This document shows positions 31,176-42,634 of a DNA stretch of 64,000 bases, one piece after another. The notes under the pieces are model-generated. The model did no database searches, was not told where the DNA came from, and worked only from the letters and a program-made list of their open reading frames with translations. The translations under genes were made by a program, and so were the position numbers. Origin of the DNA: Strobilurus pachycystidiatus (Eukaryota > Basidiomycota > Agaricomycetes > Agaricales > Physalacriaceae); NCBI GenBank assembly GCA_019915135.1, contig JAHLMK010000001.1, positions 2,046,001 to 2,110,000 of the forward strand, read 5' to 3'. Positions within the stretch are counted from its first letter, which is position 1; each line of letters starts with the position of its first letter.

Positions 31176-34100
31176 TTACACGGCCTTCAACAGGCCCTCC
31201 AAGACGTAGGTGACATCTGCGATGGCGGTCTCCCATTCCTGCAGAAGCCCGGCCGGCGCCGTCTTGCCCAACAATGTATGAGCCTTTCCCCACCAAGAAA
31301 GACACGCCAGGATCGTCGTGATACCGTTGCGGCCCCTGACCTCCTGCAATATGCCCCAGAACCGATCGCCTGCCTCGGGACGATGTTCTTCCGTCAATGT
31401 CCCATGAACGTCCGCCACTTCCCTCCATGCCGGCTGCAACGACTTCCACCACTTCCAAAACGAATCCGCAAAGGGGCGAAGAAATGGGCGCGCAAGCGTC
31501 ACACCACCCTTGCGACCATTCTTGAGCCAGAGATGGACTTGAACAGGACGATCCAATAGAGGGAGGATTTTCTTTCCGACAGCGAACTGGAGACGCCCCT
31601 CAAGGCGTAGCCAAAGGTTGACCATCGTCTGAAAGTCGTCCGTGGTGATGGTTACGAAGTCTTCGTGGCAAAGTTGGACCCACTCCGGCCATAAGTTCCG
31701 ATCAAATGGGTTGAACGGTGCTGGTAACGATGGTGGGACTGAGGCTCGCTCTGCCGCTACTCGGGATCGGGTTGAAGGCGGTTTGGTCGACGAAGTTGGT
31801 TCAGTCGACGACCGCCCAGATTTCTGTGTCTTTTGATCGTTGTTTGGGGGTATGCGGACGGGGCGCTGAGTCGGCGCACGACGGGAGGATGGCGGAACTG
31901 CGGTGGATACGCGGACAGGGCGTCGAGTCGGCGCAGCGGTGGGCGCGTGGATGGGGCGCTGAGTCGGCGCAGCGGTGGGCGCGTGGATGGGGCGCTGAGT
32001 CGGCGCAGCGGTGGGCGCGTGGATGGGGCGCTGAGTCGGCGCAGCGGTGGGCGCGTGGACGGGGCGCTGAGTTGGTGCTGTGTGGCTGGAGGATGGCAGT
32101 GCAGCGGTGGCCGCCGTGTTGAAGATTTGCCCGCCCAGCGACTCTTCTGGTATGTCTTCGAGAATGCGTCTAGCACTCATGCTCCGATGAGGAACCCTGT
32201 CGGCAGTTTCTTCATCACTCTCGCTCCCATCGTCACCGAGTCTGGCCCTCTTGCTCCGACGAGGAACCATATCGGTTTCTTCTTCACTCGCGCTCCCATC
32301 ATCCGAATTGGTCAATATCGTGCGCGCACGCTTCGATCGTCCCTCTTGTCCTTCTTCGCTCTCGCCGTTACCCATTGTTGGTTCCTGCGGACGGTCCTCA
32401 GATTCCTCAGCAACATGGGGCGTACGGCCAATGGGCTTGGGCTTGGGACGAGAATTTGATGCCACTGGATGAGTATGGCGTGGAGAATGGGTCGGAGAGG
32501 GTAAACCGGGCGACGGACGTGGAGAATGGGTCGAAGATGGTAAGCCAGGCGACGAATGACGCTCAAACCCCTCGAGGTCGAATGTGGTTTGGGGAAGATC
32601 TATACCCGGAGAAGGAGAACGGAGGGGGCTACCAATATTCGGAGAAGGAGAGCGCAGGGGGCTACCCAGACGCTGCGAGCTATTCATCGCCAACACTGCA
32701 GCGGCGGCGAGAGCTTTCACCTTCCGGCGATTCTCGCGTGCGGCTGAGGTTTTCTTCGTGGAGTTACGACTTGTGCTGACATCGCCCAACGTATTGGCGC
32801 CCGACGTTGTCTCTGCGAAACCTTTGTTTGTGCGCTGCCGTTTCTTCTTCGGCTCTGACATGGTCTTCTTCTTGCGCTTGGACGAGGTTCGGTCCTGTGC
32901 CGCTGTGTCGTCGTCGTCGTCGTCATCATCGCCGTCGTCATCGCCCAACGCCGTCTCTGCGGGAACCTTTTTCGTGCGCTCTCGTTTCTTCTTCGGCTCT
33001 GGCATAGTCTTCTTCTTCTTCTTCTGCTTGGACGCCGTTCCATCCTGTGCCGTCGTCGCGTCATCGTCAGATTCAACATCCTCCAACTCTTTCTGCTTGC
33101 GTGGACGTCCGCGAGGGCGTTTCGAAGGGGGACCGTTCTCCTCAAGAAGTCTCGCCTTCTCCCTGCGAGCTTCTCTCCGCTTCTCGCGAGCCTCGAGCTC
33201 GTCGTCCTCCGCATCCGCCTCAGCATTGGCCTCACGAGAGAGCCACGATGATCCAGGAGGAACGGTCATGTTCTGTACCACGAGATGGATTTTAGCGGGG
33301 TCGTCTTCAGTGGAAAGGGTCAATTTCGATTTTTTGGGGGGTTTCCAACCGGGAAGGGCACTGTTTGCGAGCACGCGCGGATCTGTTTCCATCTTGTCAG
33401 GAACGAAGACAGCAACCATTGAAGTTTCAGAACACGAACCGTACGCCTTGCTGACGAACTGGCTGAATGAGTTGACGTGCACAGCATATTCTTTCGTCTG
33501 CGCAAAGGTGACCGGGATAGAGTCTCGATTGTCGCCTTTGACTAATCTACGTGCGCAACATGTCAGTCTTGAATTCCCTGCGTGAGGACCGAACTTACGC
33601 CTTCATCTTGACTTCTCCACCGAGCGCCGGCTCGGGTGCCGCCATGAGGAACGTGATCTTGGCATTGAGCATCGTGGAGAGCGAGGTAAGCAGGGGGTCC
33701 AACAGAAAGGGTACGTCTGCCAATAATCTCAACAGAGCATTCGAGTTAGCAAAAGACTGAACGACGTTATGAGGAGATGACCAGACTCACTGTTGAGCTT
33801 CCTCCGGTGGCAACCTTTCACTAACTTGTGTTGTCAGCGCCCGGCGTCGTACGAGAGCTGCTTCCTTTGCGGCCAAAGCTTTGTCGTGGTAAACCTGCTG
33901 CACCGACTCGTCGGAGGAGTGGAACTTCCGTGCGTTCCAAGCCATCTCGGCCCCGGCGCGAAACTTTTTCGCCTTCCCGGACTCCTTGAACGCCTTCAGG
34001 AACTTTTTGCGAAACTTCGGTGGCTGGTCTTGGGCGAAGAGTTGGAAGGCGTGTGGTACGCGTAGAGCGGCATGACCGATACCGAGGAGTTCGTGTACCA

Positions 34101-34960
34101 TCATTGTTGCGAGAGCGCCGGGAGTTTGAGTGACGGCGGGAAATGTCTTGCCGCTCTTCTTGGTCCCGTCAGGCGTCTTAGTATTGATTGCCCGTCCTCG
34201 CGCCGTATTGCCGTGATGTTGCTTGTATTGATAACGAAGCCAACGGAGGAGACTCTGTCCTGCGTTAGCCCTGAACATGAGCTGGGTAGAAAAAACTTAC
34301 TGTACGAAAGCGGTCCATGGTGGCGGCTTTGAGAAGCCTGGCGTCTCGTTGTTGCACGGTTTCTGGCTTTTTCTTCTTTGGCGCCTGATTTTCCGACATG
34401 AGTGAAATATTGAGGAAACAGAGGAAAAGAAAACATACGATGTCGTCCTCTTCCTCAGAAGCACCATCCTGATTTTTGGAACGACGTTTCTTGGATTCCA
34501 GGGCCTATGTGGTTGTCATGAGGAAAACAAGTCAACAGAAAACATAACACGCACCTCGTCTCCCTCGTCGTCTGATGGCACGTAATCGCTCCTTTCGTCC
34601 AGTGGCTTCGAATCGCTTCCCCATGGCCCGAACACCCCGAATGTCTTCATCATATCGTTGGCGGCTCTCTCTGCAAAGGCGGTCCCTTCCTGCGGGTCCT
34701 CGGCATTCTTCTCGAAGAATTCGTCGTAGTGGTTCTCGTGGACGTATTTCAGGGCGTCCCCTTTCAGCCAAAATCGCTGAAACGGTTTTAATTTCGGCCA
34801 GTCTTCGCGATCGCTAGCGTCGCTGTCGACGTCGTCGTCGGAATCAGAACCACCTCGATCACGCTCACGGTCCGGCCTATATGTCATCAAGTCATGTCAA
34901 ATCATTTCTGACCATTTTAGGAAAAACATACTTCTCCTTCTCCACCTCTGTGTCGGACAT
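31176..34960 (-). CDS. HMG-box-like nuclear protein, paralog A
   Basis: Seven exons: 34932-34960, 34555-34876, 34439-34504, about 34306-34384, 33791-34259, 33599-33727 and 31176-33546; about 1154 aa. The exon-4 donor (GTACAG) was chosen because it keeps frame. The fifth exon holds an HMG-box-like block (HAFQLFAQDQPPKFRKKF, then a helix ending VYHDKALAAKEAA). The 129-nt exon 6 encodes a conserved LLTSLSTMLNAKITF...GGEVKM block. The long last exon has basic KKKKK and KRPRGRPRK (AT-hook-like) runs, acidic runs, a 4 x 12-aa tandem repeat, and a conserved end: WKWWKSLQPAWR, NGITTILACLSWWGKA and a final W...A..DV..VLEGL. HMG boxes bend DNA; the C-terminal domain is unnamed to me. Paralogs are at 42635-45809 and 56564-58894. 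Confidence 0.82.
31925..32068 (-). repeat. In-frame 36-bp minisatellite, four units
   Basis: Four head-to-tail 36-bp units inside the last exon of the HMG-like gene encode the 12-residue repeat APTQRPIHAPTA on the minus strand. The units are almost identical. The unit length is a multiple of three, so copy-number change would not break the frame. It forms a disordered, proline-rich linker. Confidence 0.9.
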
Positions 34961-35207
34961 ATTCTCGACGTTCGCGCAGGTGGGGAAAACGGTTCGATAC
35001 CGTATCCAGGATATGGGAAATAACCTATACGGATGTGCCTCTGGGCCTCGGGACATTCCCGAATCACTTTGAACCTTATCGCTACTCGCCGCGACTGTAC
35101 AGTTCAACCCCACGCTTCGAATACATAAGAGTCAACGGAGTACAATTTGGGGGTCTCAGCTCTCTTTCATCACTCATTGTCTGCCGTTGCCAACATCGCT
35201 CGAAACC

Positions 35208-37728
35208 ATGGTCGAGAAACGCGTCCCCCCCGCTCCCAAAACAGTCGACGCGGTCGAGCTTCTTCGTGAGTTCCCACCCGACTCCTGCGCCATCGTCAAG
35301 CTGATTTTCATGTAGATATTGCGCAAGCCCTCCTCAACTAGAGACCTTCACGAGTCTCGAGGATCCAGTGAGTACTCGAGACTCGACTCGCCTCGGGCAC
35401 TCGCAGGACTCGATCCCCGAGACTCGCGGATCTTGCCGGGGCGAGTCCGAACACGAGTCGCGAGCAGGGCTTCGGTCGTGTGAGTACTCATGGCGAGTAC
35501 TCACACGGACTCGCGCAGTTCTCTGACGGTTAAAGACCTCAGACAAACTGTGAGCCGAGCGTGCAGCAAGCGTGTTGTACGCTCGTTCTTAATGAAATTT
35601 GATCTGATCACTCGGGATCAATATCCCGGATCCCAAGCGAGCGAGCGAGATTGATCGCGATCAATCTCTTGCTCTTCTCCTGCCTCCACCACCATGGGGT
35701 TGACGATTCGTCAACCCTGCCAGTCTGACAATTGTCATCTGGCTTTGGACGACACCCTCATGCCCCACAATAGGGCGCGGACGACTTCTGAGGTCCGTTG
35801 CTAGGGCGCCGCGGCCTTGGCAACGGGCCAACCAGGACGCGTAAGCCCCCATACATGGGCAGCAGACGCTGAACGGCGACAATAGCGGCCATCCAGAGGC
35901 CTCGGCACTTTGGAAGGACCTCTGAAGTGCTGCTCGGCAGGCCTGGGGACTGGATTGGGCGGGATGACCGGTGCGCGGTGCGTTTGCGAATGACGCGCAC
36001 ACCCAGGTGCGTGTCTCAAATTTCATTCATTTGATGTCTCTGGCCATTGATCTATTTATTCATGCAGCATGCCGCATGCCGCACACACTCGCATCTCCGC
36101 CACCCAACCACACTCAACGTCACTACCGCACGGCACACACCTCCTCGTCACCTCGTTGTGGTTCTTCCTATAATGTCAACTCCCTCGCCGCCCCGCCGCC
36201 GCGCTAATCATGTACTCATGCCCGGCTGAGGCCCCCCGCGCAATTGCTCGGGGGGATTCGTCGTGCATGACAGATGAACACTGCGAGTACTGCACGAGTA
36301 CTCGCCTGAGTACCCGTGAGTACTCATAACAACTCGAATCAACATGAGTACTCGCCGGACCCGTGAGTACTCGACTCGCGGGACTCGAGTCTTTACCAGT
36401 GCGAGTCTTGACACGAGTCGCGGGCACTGATTTGGCCCATGAGTACTCGTGACTGCGAGTCCGAGTCGACTCGAGTCAAGACTCGTGAAGGTCTCTATCC
36501 TCAACATCAGCCTGGACCCCAGCCAAGGCCAACTGTTGACCGAGCTCATCAGGGCGGTTACCCGCCGAGGTATGACTTACTCCTGCGCATAACTGGTCAT
36601 TTACTCACCCATGCAACCATAGGCGACGACAACAACGACGGCAACGCCGCCAGCGCGGACGCGTCTCCCGTCGCTGCGGGATCCACAAGCTCGGCTTCTG
36701 CCGGTGAGTATACTATGGCACTCTTCGATCTCTTAATTAACTTCTCTCTAGCGCCCGCCCCGAGTAAGTCTAAATCTTTTGCGTGTATCTAGTCTAATAA
36801 GCCTATTTTGACAGTGGCTTCCGCCGCCCAGTCCGCCTCCGTTCACGGTAAGGCCCGCCAGTGAAATGGAATTTCCCTTTGCTAATGTAACAAGTTTCTT
36901 TAGCAACGCCTCTAGTGGCTCCCGCCAGCCAATCCGAGGTCGGCAATGGTAAGTCTACCTCTTTCTCGCGCCTCCCTCTGCTGATGAATGCCACTTCAAG
37001 CTCCCCCGCCCTCCTACGCCACGCAGCCTTCGCCCGCAGTGATTGCTGCTCCCGTCATCACGCCAGCCCATGTCGCTCGTGGATCGGTTAGTGTTGCCGT
37101 GGCGCCAGCGCCGGCTCCCGTCGCCTCTGCCCCCGTCCAAGGTTTGTACTCCTCATTATTCTCGATATCATTCCGTTGCTTATTTTCTTAAGCTGTCCCT
37201 GCTACCTGCAGCAACGGTATGTCACTCTCTTTCCCCAGATGAATTTTCAATTAATATCTTTCATCTAGCCAGTAGCAACGCCACTTCGGGCAACGCCGCC
37301 TCGGGCAACGCCGCCTCGAACAGCGCTAGCGCTGCCGCCCCGGCAAGTGCCGCGACAGGACCGGTTCGCGTGTGTATGTGCTTCTGTGCCTGTTAAACAT
37401 TTGCTCTGCTCACGTTATATCGGCAGCCTTCCCTCCGTATGACATCCTCCCGGGTGACTTCGGATTTGACATTCCCTCCCCCGGCACCCCGGGCCCCTAC
37501 TATGCTATTACGCGTGGTCGCATTGTGGGCGTTGTCGCCGGATGGTGAGCATTGGACTTGTCTCTTTTCCTTGACTTAATCTAACAATGTGCGTTCTCTA
37601 GGGACAGAGCTTCTCACCACGTCATCGGTGTGGGAGGGGCCGTTTTCAGGTCTGTTCCCAGCATCGAGCATGGACGGCAAGTCGTCCAGCAGGCGCTTTC
37701 CGCCGGGGCCTGCATGCTTCTTCCCTAA
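35208..37728 (+). pseudogene. Cauli_VI-domain gene interrupted by a hAT-like element
   Basis: Eleven short exons, all in phase: 35208-35265, 35316-35338 joined to 36506-36569 across the inserted element, 36623-36703, 36752-36763, 36815-36847, 36904-36948, 37001-37141, 37193-37216, 37269-37373, 37427-37544 and 37602-37728; 276 aa if the element is ignored. The N-terminus (ELLHIAQALLNISLDP) is helical. The middle is a disordered Ala/Pro/Ser linker spread over tiny exons. The C-terminus (YYAITRGRIVGVVAGW, HHVIGVGGAVFRS, ..ALSAG) matches the pattern of the caulimovirus P6/RNase H1 N-terminal (Cauli_VI, RNA-DNA hybrid-binding) domain. The element lies in exon 2, after LLN. Intact relatives are at 45944-47746. 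Confidence 0.75.
35339..36497. mobile_element. hAT-like non-autonomous element, 1159 bp, copy 2
   Basis: The same length, TIRs (TAGAGACCTTCACGAGTC) and near-identical sequence as the element at 1040-2198. It has its own 8-bp target duplication TCCTCAAC (35331-35338 and 36498-36505). It lies in exon 2 of a Cauli_VI-type gene. The near identity of the two copies indicates recent mobilisation by an enzyme not present in this window. Confidence 0.95.
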
Positions 37729-39765
37729 ATCAATGTACTCTTTTTGGTGTGACTATGTGCACTCATAACCTGTCCGGTCTTTACCCGCGTATCTCTGTAG
37801 TTGTGTGTCGATCACCCGTCCTGTCATTACTTGCATATCTCTGTGTCTGTGGGTCGAATACTCGAAAATGACGATATTGAATTGTGTTGTGATATCTCGC
37901 TACAAAATCGAAAGTTTTATTGACACGGTTACCCACATGAACGGTTAAGATATGACTCGATGTCCCAAACACTATCGAAAATTTGCTCGGTGTTCATATC
38001 TGGCGCGCTGGGTTGTCAACATGTGAAATAGAGCAGGAGAAAGCGAACGCACTCACTGTATGACCTGGGCAGTGTCAGGCGGCGGCTGACAGTGTAGAAA
38101 AGGCTGCGGAAAAGTCTGGTAGAACCCTATGAATATAGATATTGAGATGAGGGCACAGACTGTGCGTATCATCGATTTTGGGTAGACGGGGTCAAATGCC
38201 ACGCTGGGGTCCGTCTCAGACTTTGAGCGCGGAGCTTGTCGCCATTTGAGACCTGGGGGGAGGCAGAGAGACCGACTATAGTGGGTGACTGGGCCATGTC
38301 ATCAAGAAATTCGGTAAAAACAGATTGATATATTACGCTAGGGTCAGTCTCGAACTTTGAAGGAGAGGAATAGTACTGTTCAGTACTGTACGCAGGCATG
38401 TATGTTGCCATTGAAGATGGGTAAGAGCTGGACATACTTGTATGCCACGTCGAGTGAATGGAGGAGGAATCTCGCGATGATGATCACCATGCCGCCGAGG
38501 CTATACCTTTGCGCTCTCGATGGCACGTCCCTTGCTGAGCTTGAGCGCGTACCTATGAATGCTTTAGATATATAGCATTGTGTGTACGCTGCCATTAGAG
38601 AGGTAGATGGAGAGAAGATACTTGCAGAGAACCGACGGTGGTGAAGCATCGAATGGGAAAGGTGATCGGGCCATGTTAGTACCGAACAAAACAGCGTTAT
38701 ATCGCTGGGGTCTATATCGCTGGGGTCAGTCTCACATCTTGGGCGCAGGAATTCTGGCTGGTCAGACTTTACGCTAGCGTGTGCGCTGCCATCTGGAATT
38801 TAGGCATCCGGACAGTCTTGGAATGAATCGTGAAAAGGGTTCAGCGTAAAGATTGGATGCGCTGCCTCCCTACGAGTACGTGCGGAAAACGTCACATTGG
38901 ATCTCAAGTCGACCTGAGAGAGCAAGAAGACAAGCCTTCAGAGTCCACTTGCATAAGCCTTACGCCAGTGAGGCGAAATTCGTGTTATGGGTCTGAGGCT
39001 CCATCCGCTCGACCTTGTCCCGAGATCACTAACCGTGATGAATCGATGTTGACGTTCCCAGATGCGTGACCACTCTCAAAAACGAAAAAAATCAGCAGTA
39101 TATCGTTAGCGGGGCAGGAGCCAGACCCAAGACCAGAAGTCAGAGCAGGAGATCAGACAGTGAGGGGCGGCCGACTAGGACATCTTCCTTTAACCAAGTA
39201 GTGAAATCGATGCTTATTGCTGTCCGTCGAGGATGTATCGGCAAGAGATCAGACAGGCAGTGATTGTGTGTTTCTTGCAAAACAGATACGCTTCAATTGA
39301 GCGATATACATTGCAGCCATGATGATCGCACGCGAAGACCTGACATATATTGCAGCCATGATGATCGCATCAGTAGGTTTTTGCAACTTTGATTGCCGGG
39401 GTACCGAATCTGGCGACCTCGTATGTCATCGTCTATATGTCGTAAGTGCTTAGTGTTTTTTTGTTCCCACTATGATCATGCCTCCTCGCGTACCCTCCCA
39501 TTGTCTTGAGCTATAACGCAATCCTCCAGGCCGACTCGCATCCCAAGAAATCGAGTCATTTTCAAGTTTCAATCAAGATGCCCGGTGCCCGAGCCGACTT
39601 ATGCCTAATTATCCGCTTAATTCTGAGTGGCGCAGGAAGCTAAATACAATTAGTCAATGCACGGAGTCTCGTGCTACCTGACTTCGCAGGAGTTTTTTTA
39701 ATCGATCCTTTCTTCCCTTCTCCCACCATCTTCACCTACCATCTCGCTCCGACTCGCTGCCCAAC
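37729..39765. other. 2-kb spacer with diverged short duplications
   Basis: No gene can be supported. The phrase GGGTCAGTCTC/GGGTCCGTCTC followed by a TTTGA-like stretch recurs at about 38210, 38342 and 38723, each near a GGGCCATGT word. This suggests an old tandem duplication of a unit of more than 100 bp. TATATCGCTGGGGTC is doubled at about 38699-38726, and TTGCAGCCATGATGATCGCA recurs at about 39312 and 39351. On the minus strand the first unit reads FETDPSVIYQSV, possibly a decayed exon. Confidence 0.4.
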
Positions 39766-41305
39766 ATGATGTACTCGTGTGTCATCGGCCCTTACAACGA
39801 CAAGGACAACCACGATGCTATCTTGTCGATGCGCCTTCGAGAGTGGACCACGACGGTTGAGTTGAAGGCGAACCCTCGCGTCTTCAACGCTATCACCAAC
39901 CTCCCCCTTATACCCGTTGTAAGTCGCGATGTCAGGCCGTTGGTACGGGGGTACTGACATTCACCATAGCCATCCCAGTATCGGGAAACAGGATTGAATG
40001 TATGTCTGATTCGATTTCCTCCATGATTCGGTGCAATCTCACGTCGTCTTTAGATCTTCACCGCCGAGCAATTGCAAGTCTTGTGCAACCAGTCGGCGGC
40101 CTGGGGTGATCACTTCGATGATGCGATCGTTGCTCGAAACTTCAACTTCCTGGCCAGAGGGGAAGCCCTTTTTTTCCAGGCATTTAATAAGCACTTCCCA
40201 ATCTTCCGCGACAACACCAAGGAGCTTTACAGCGTTCGAAACCGTGTACGTCCTTGTGTCTTGTTTCAATAACAAACTGATTCAAGTCGAACAGGTCGCG
40301 ATCGAGGTCATGTACTACTATCATTCCCGTCGTCGTCTTCGCTGGGGTTTGGCGCCAGCTGGCCCACTTCCACCCACTTCCCTTACCATCCCCCGTCTTG
40401 CCGTCCCCGCCGCCCAGCTTAACATGCGGCCGCCACCCGTCAGTGAACTGCTGTCGATGTACGACCGCATGAAGCTCCGTATTGCGCAGGCTGCATCCTT
40501 CAGAGACGGTCGTCCTAATGCCCCACCTCCGTCCCCTATCAACACCCGTCCTCCTGCCAACGGCCAAGTGAACACACACAGTTTCCATCTCGACGTTCTG
40601 ACGGCGGCCCTGAAGCGCGTCTTCCCAGAGGCCGATATCTCGACCTCATGTCAAATCCTCGCGCAGATTGTCACCCCAGAGTTTGTCGATGAGCATGCCG
40701 CTCTCGATCGTCTAGAGCTGGTAAGCGCGAAGTTTCGCGACTCACTGTGCGAGGAGCTACGCGCTCGTCGCGATCAGCTTCGTAGAGAGCAGTCGACGCA
40801 GATCACGGAGTGGGAGGACGAGCGACTTCGTCTCGATGCGGAGGATGAGAAAGATGCGCGCGATGCTGACATCGCTTCGAGAGGTTCGTCTCGTACGCCG
40901 TCGCCTGCCCCACGCGTTCCGCGCACCGCGACCGCGTACTTCATCCCCCCCAGGACCACACTCCCCGCCGGCCCACCACCATCTAGCGCTGCTGTTCGCC
41001 AACCTTCTATCGAGATCTCGGACGACGAAGAGCCGTCGGTCATCCAAGTGGGCAACGAGAGGTTCACAATCAACGAGAACGATGGCATGGATATCATTGT
41101 GGACCAGGAGGAGACCAACCCCGTTGCTGCTGAAGAGAAGGTGATTGGCACTGCTTTTTATCGTGACCTGGCCAAAAGTATCAGTGTTAACGGCGCGTAT
41201 GACAGAGTTCTTTTCCGCGTCATTGAGAATTTGACAGATGAGCAAGTCACAGACATCTTGGAACGCTCCCTCGACTATTCCCTCGCTTTTGATATGTATA
41301 TCTAG
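39766..41305 (+). CDS. Unrecognised acidic protein
   Basis: Four exons in phase 0 throughout: 39766-39918, 39971-40000, 40054-40245 and 40295-41305, giving 461 aa. The N-terminal third is folded-looking (MMYSCVIGPYNDKDNHDAIL, then FTAEQLQVLCNQSAAWGDHF). A proline-rich linker follows, then a helical stretch with LAQIVTPEFVDEHAALDRL, a charged coiled-coil-like segment (ELRARRDQLRREQ), and an acidic region with IEISDDEEPSVIQVG, which resembles a SUMO-interaction motif. The end is helical (LDYSLAFDMYI). I do not recognise the family. It is convergent with the HMG-like gene at 42635-45809. The splice sites are all standard, so the model is firm although the function is unknown. Confidence 0.8.
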
Positions 41306-41374
41306 TTTGCTTGCTATGTATTGTTTCTTGTCGTTATCTAGTTTGCCTGCTACGTATTGTTTTCTTGTCGTTCG
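41303..41374 (+). repeat. Duplicated 36-bp unit in the 3' UTR
   Basis: CTAGTTTGCTTGCTATGTAT and the following 16 bases are repeated once with a few substitutions, starting at the end of the preceding coding sequence. It is probably in the 3' untranslated region. The first unit contains the TAG stop of the upstream gene. Confidence 0.75.
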
Positions 41375-42634
41375 TATATAATAAACGCTGTTATTTATCA
41401 AGATCAAACATATTCCTTTGGCGACGTCAGAGGGTCCAGAATCATCCTAAGGCGGTTAATGGCCACTCGGGCGACCACTTGTGAACTCCGAAGGAAGACT
41501 TGCCTCAGCGCCACTCCTGGTTACGATAATCCTTTATGTCCCAGGTATTCTTTCGTTACACTATTCGACTATTTGTCACTTAGCTTATTTCCAGGACTCT
41601 TGACTTGATCCACATTGTCTGCGGAGCGCTGTGTACGCATTATTACCTGTGCACACGTTATTCTTGCTGGGAGACGCCGTCATTGCTCCTGCTGGCCCTT
41701 ATAAATTCAAGTTACTCGGTAAGGGATGCCTCATTCGCTTCACCAATGAGCCTTTCACCTGACAAGAGCTTTGATACTCGATCAATCTCGCGCGATATGA
41801 ACTTGCATGACCGAGAGAGCCCTAGCTGTAGAAATTAGACAAATGACCCACCGTTGTAACGGTTTGAAATTATGTAAAGTGTTCCGTTACAACGGTTCCC
41901 CAAAGCGCTTACTAAGCGTGCTAGGCGGGGCCTTGCGAGCTTCCGTTACTCAGCAGCGCCCGGGCACCCGGCGCCCTCGCGCCCGCCCCATGCAGACCCA
42001 AATGGGACAGCCTGTACCAATGCTCGCGGTGCGCTGCCGCCAATCCAGGCACCTTGGCCAGATTCAGCAGGCTCGATCATCAGGTATGCGGTTGCCGGCT
42101 CGGCTTCGACGGCTTCCCCAGCAGCCGAATTGGTGTGGCGCACTCACAATCCAAATGTATCCTGCATGGGTAAATATATATACTCTGTCAGCATTCATAC
42201 TTGAGCACTTGCATTTACCCCTTGGACACCCGCGTCGTACCCGCCCGATTGTGGCATTTCATTCAATCGGCCCTAAACTAAATTTATACCTACCATAGCT
42301 ACGCTAAGCTTCTACCTAATGTACTCATCAACTAGTCGTTTCAACTACGAATTATTGACGTTTATCCACTCGAACTTCCCATTCAGTCCCGCGGTAGCAT
42401 TCTGACTGAGGTTCATGGCGTCATCCGTGCCTGGAGGACTTGGAGAAAAAGAAAAATGCTCTTCGGTGGCTCGGACCGTGTTCGTGCGCACTTCTTTGTT
42501 CTGCACACCTTGTGGCGCTTTCGTACAGCGCCGGAAATAGCATTTTGTTCACCCGTTCACTGCTTCTGGTGTGGAACTTTCTGGGATCATACGTACGTAC
42601 TACGATGCCGTTATCTGTCTAGGGATCTAGCGAT
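41375..42634. other. Spacer with paired CCGTTGTAACGG palindromes
   Basis: No gene is seen. Two near-palindromes, CCGTTGTAACGG (41851-41862) and CCGTTACAACGG (41884-41895), lie 21 bp apart. The same word family occurs at about 45842, 50548, 51434, 55812, 55828 and 55861. The rest is unremarkable and includes a GC-rich stretch at about 41930-42010. Confidence 0.5.

Noticed and set aside
32584..33585. A 333-aa plus-strand frame rich in Ser, Phe and Arg
   Set aside because: It is the antisense shadow of the charged low-complexity part of HMG-like paralog A, which has conserved domains and splice sites.
39303..39371. Doubled TTGCAGCCATGATGATCGCA as a regulatory module
   Set aside because: A simple short duplication in a gene-free stretch with no matching copy near any promoter.
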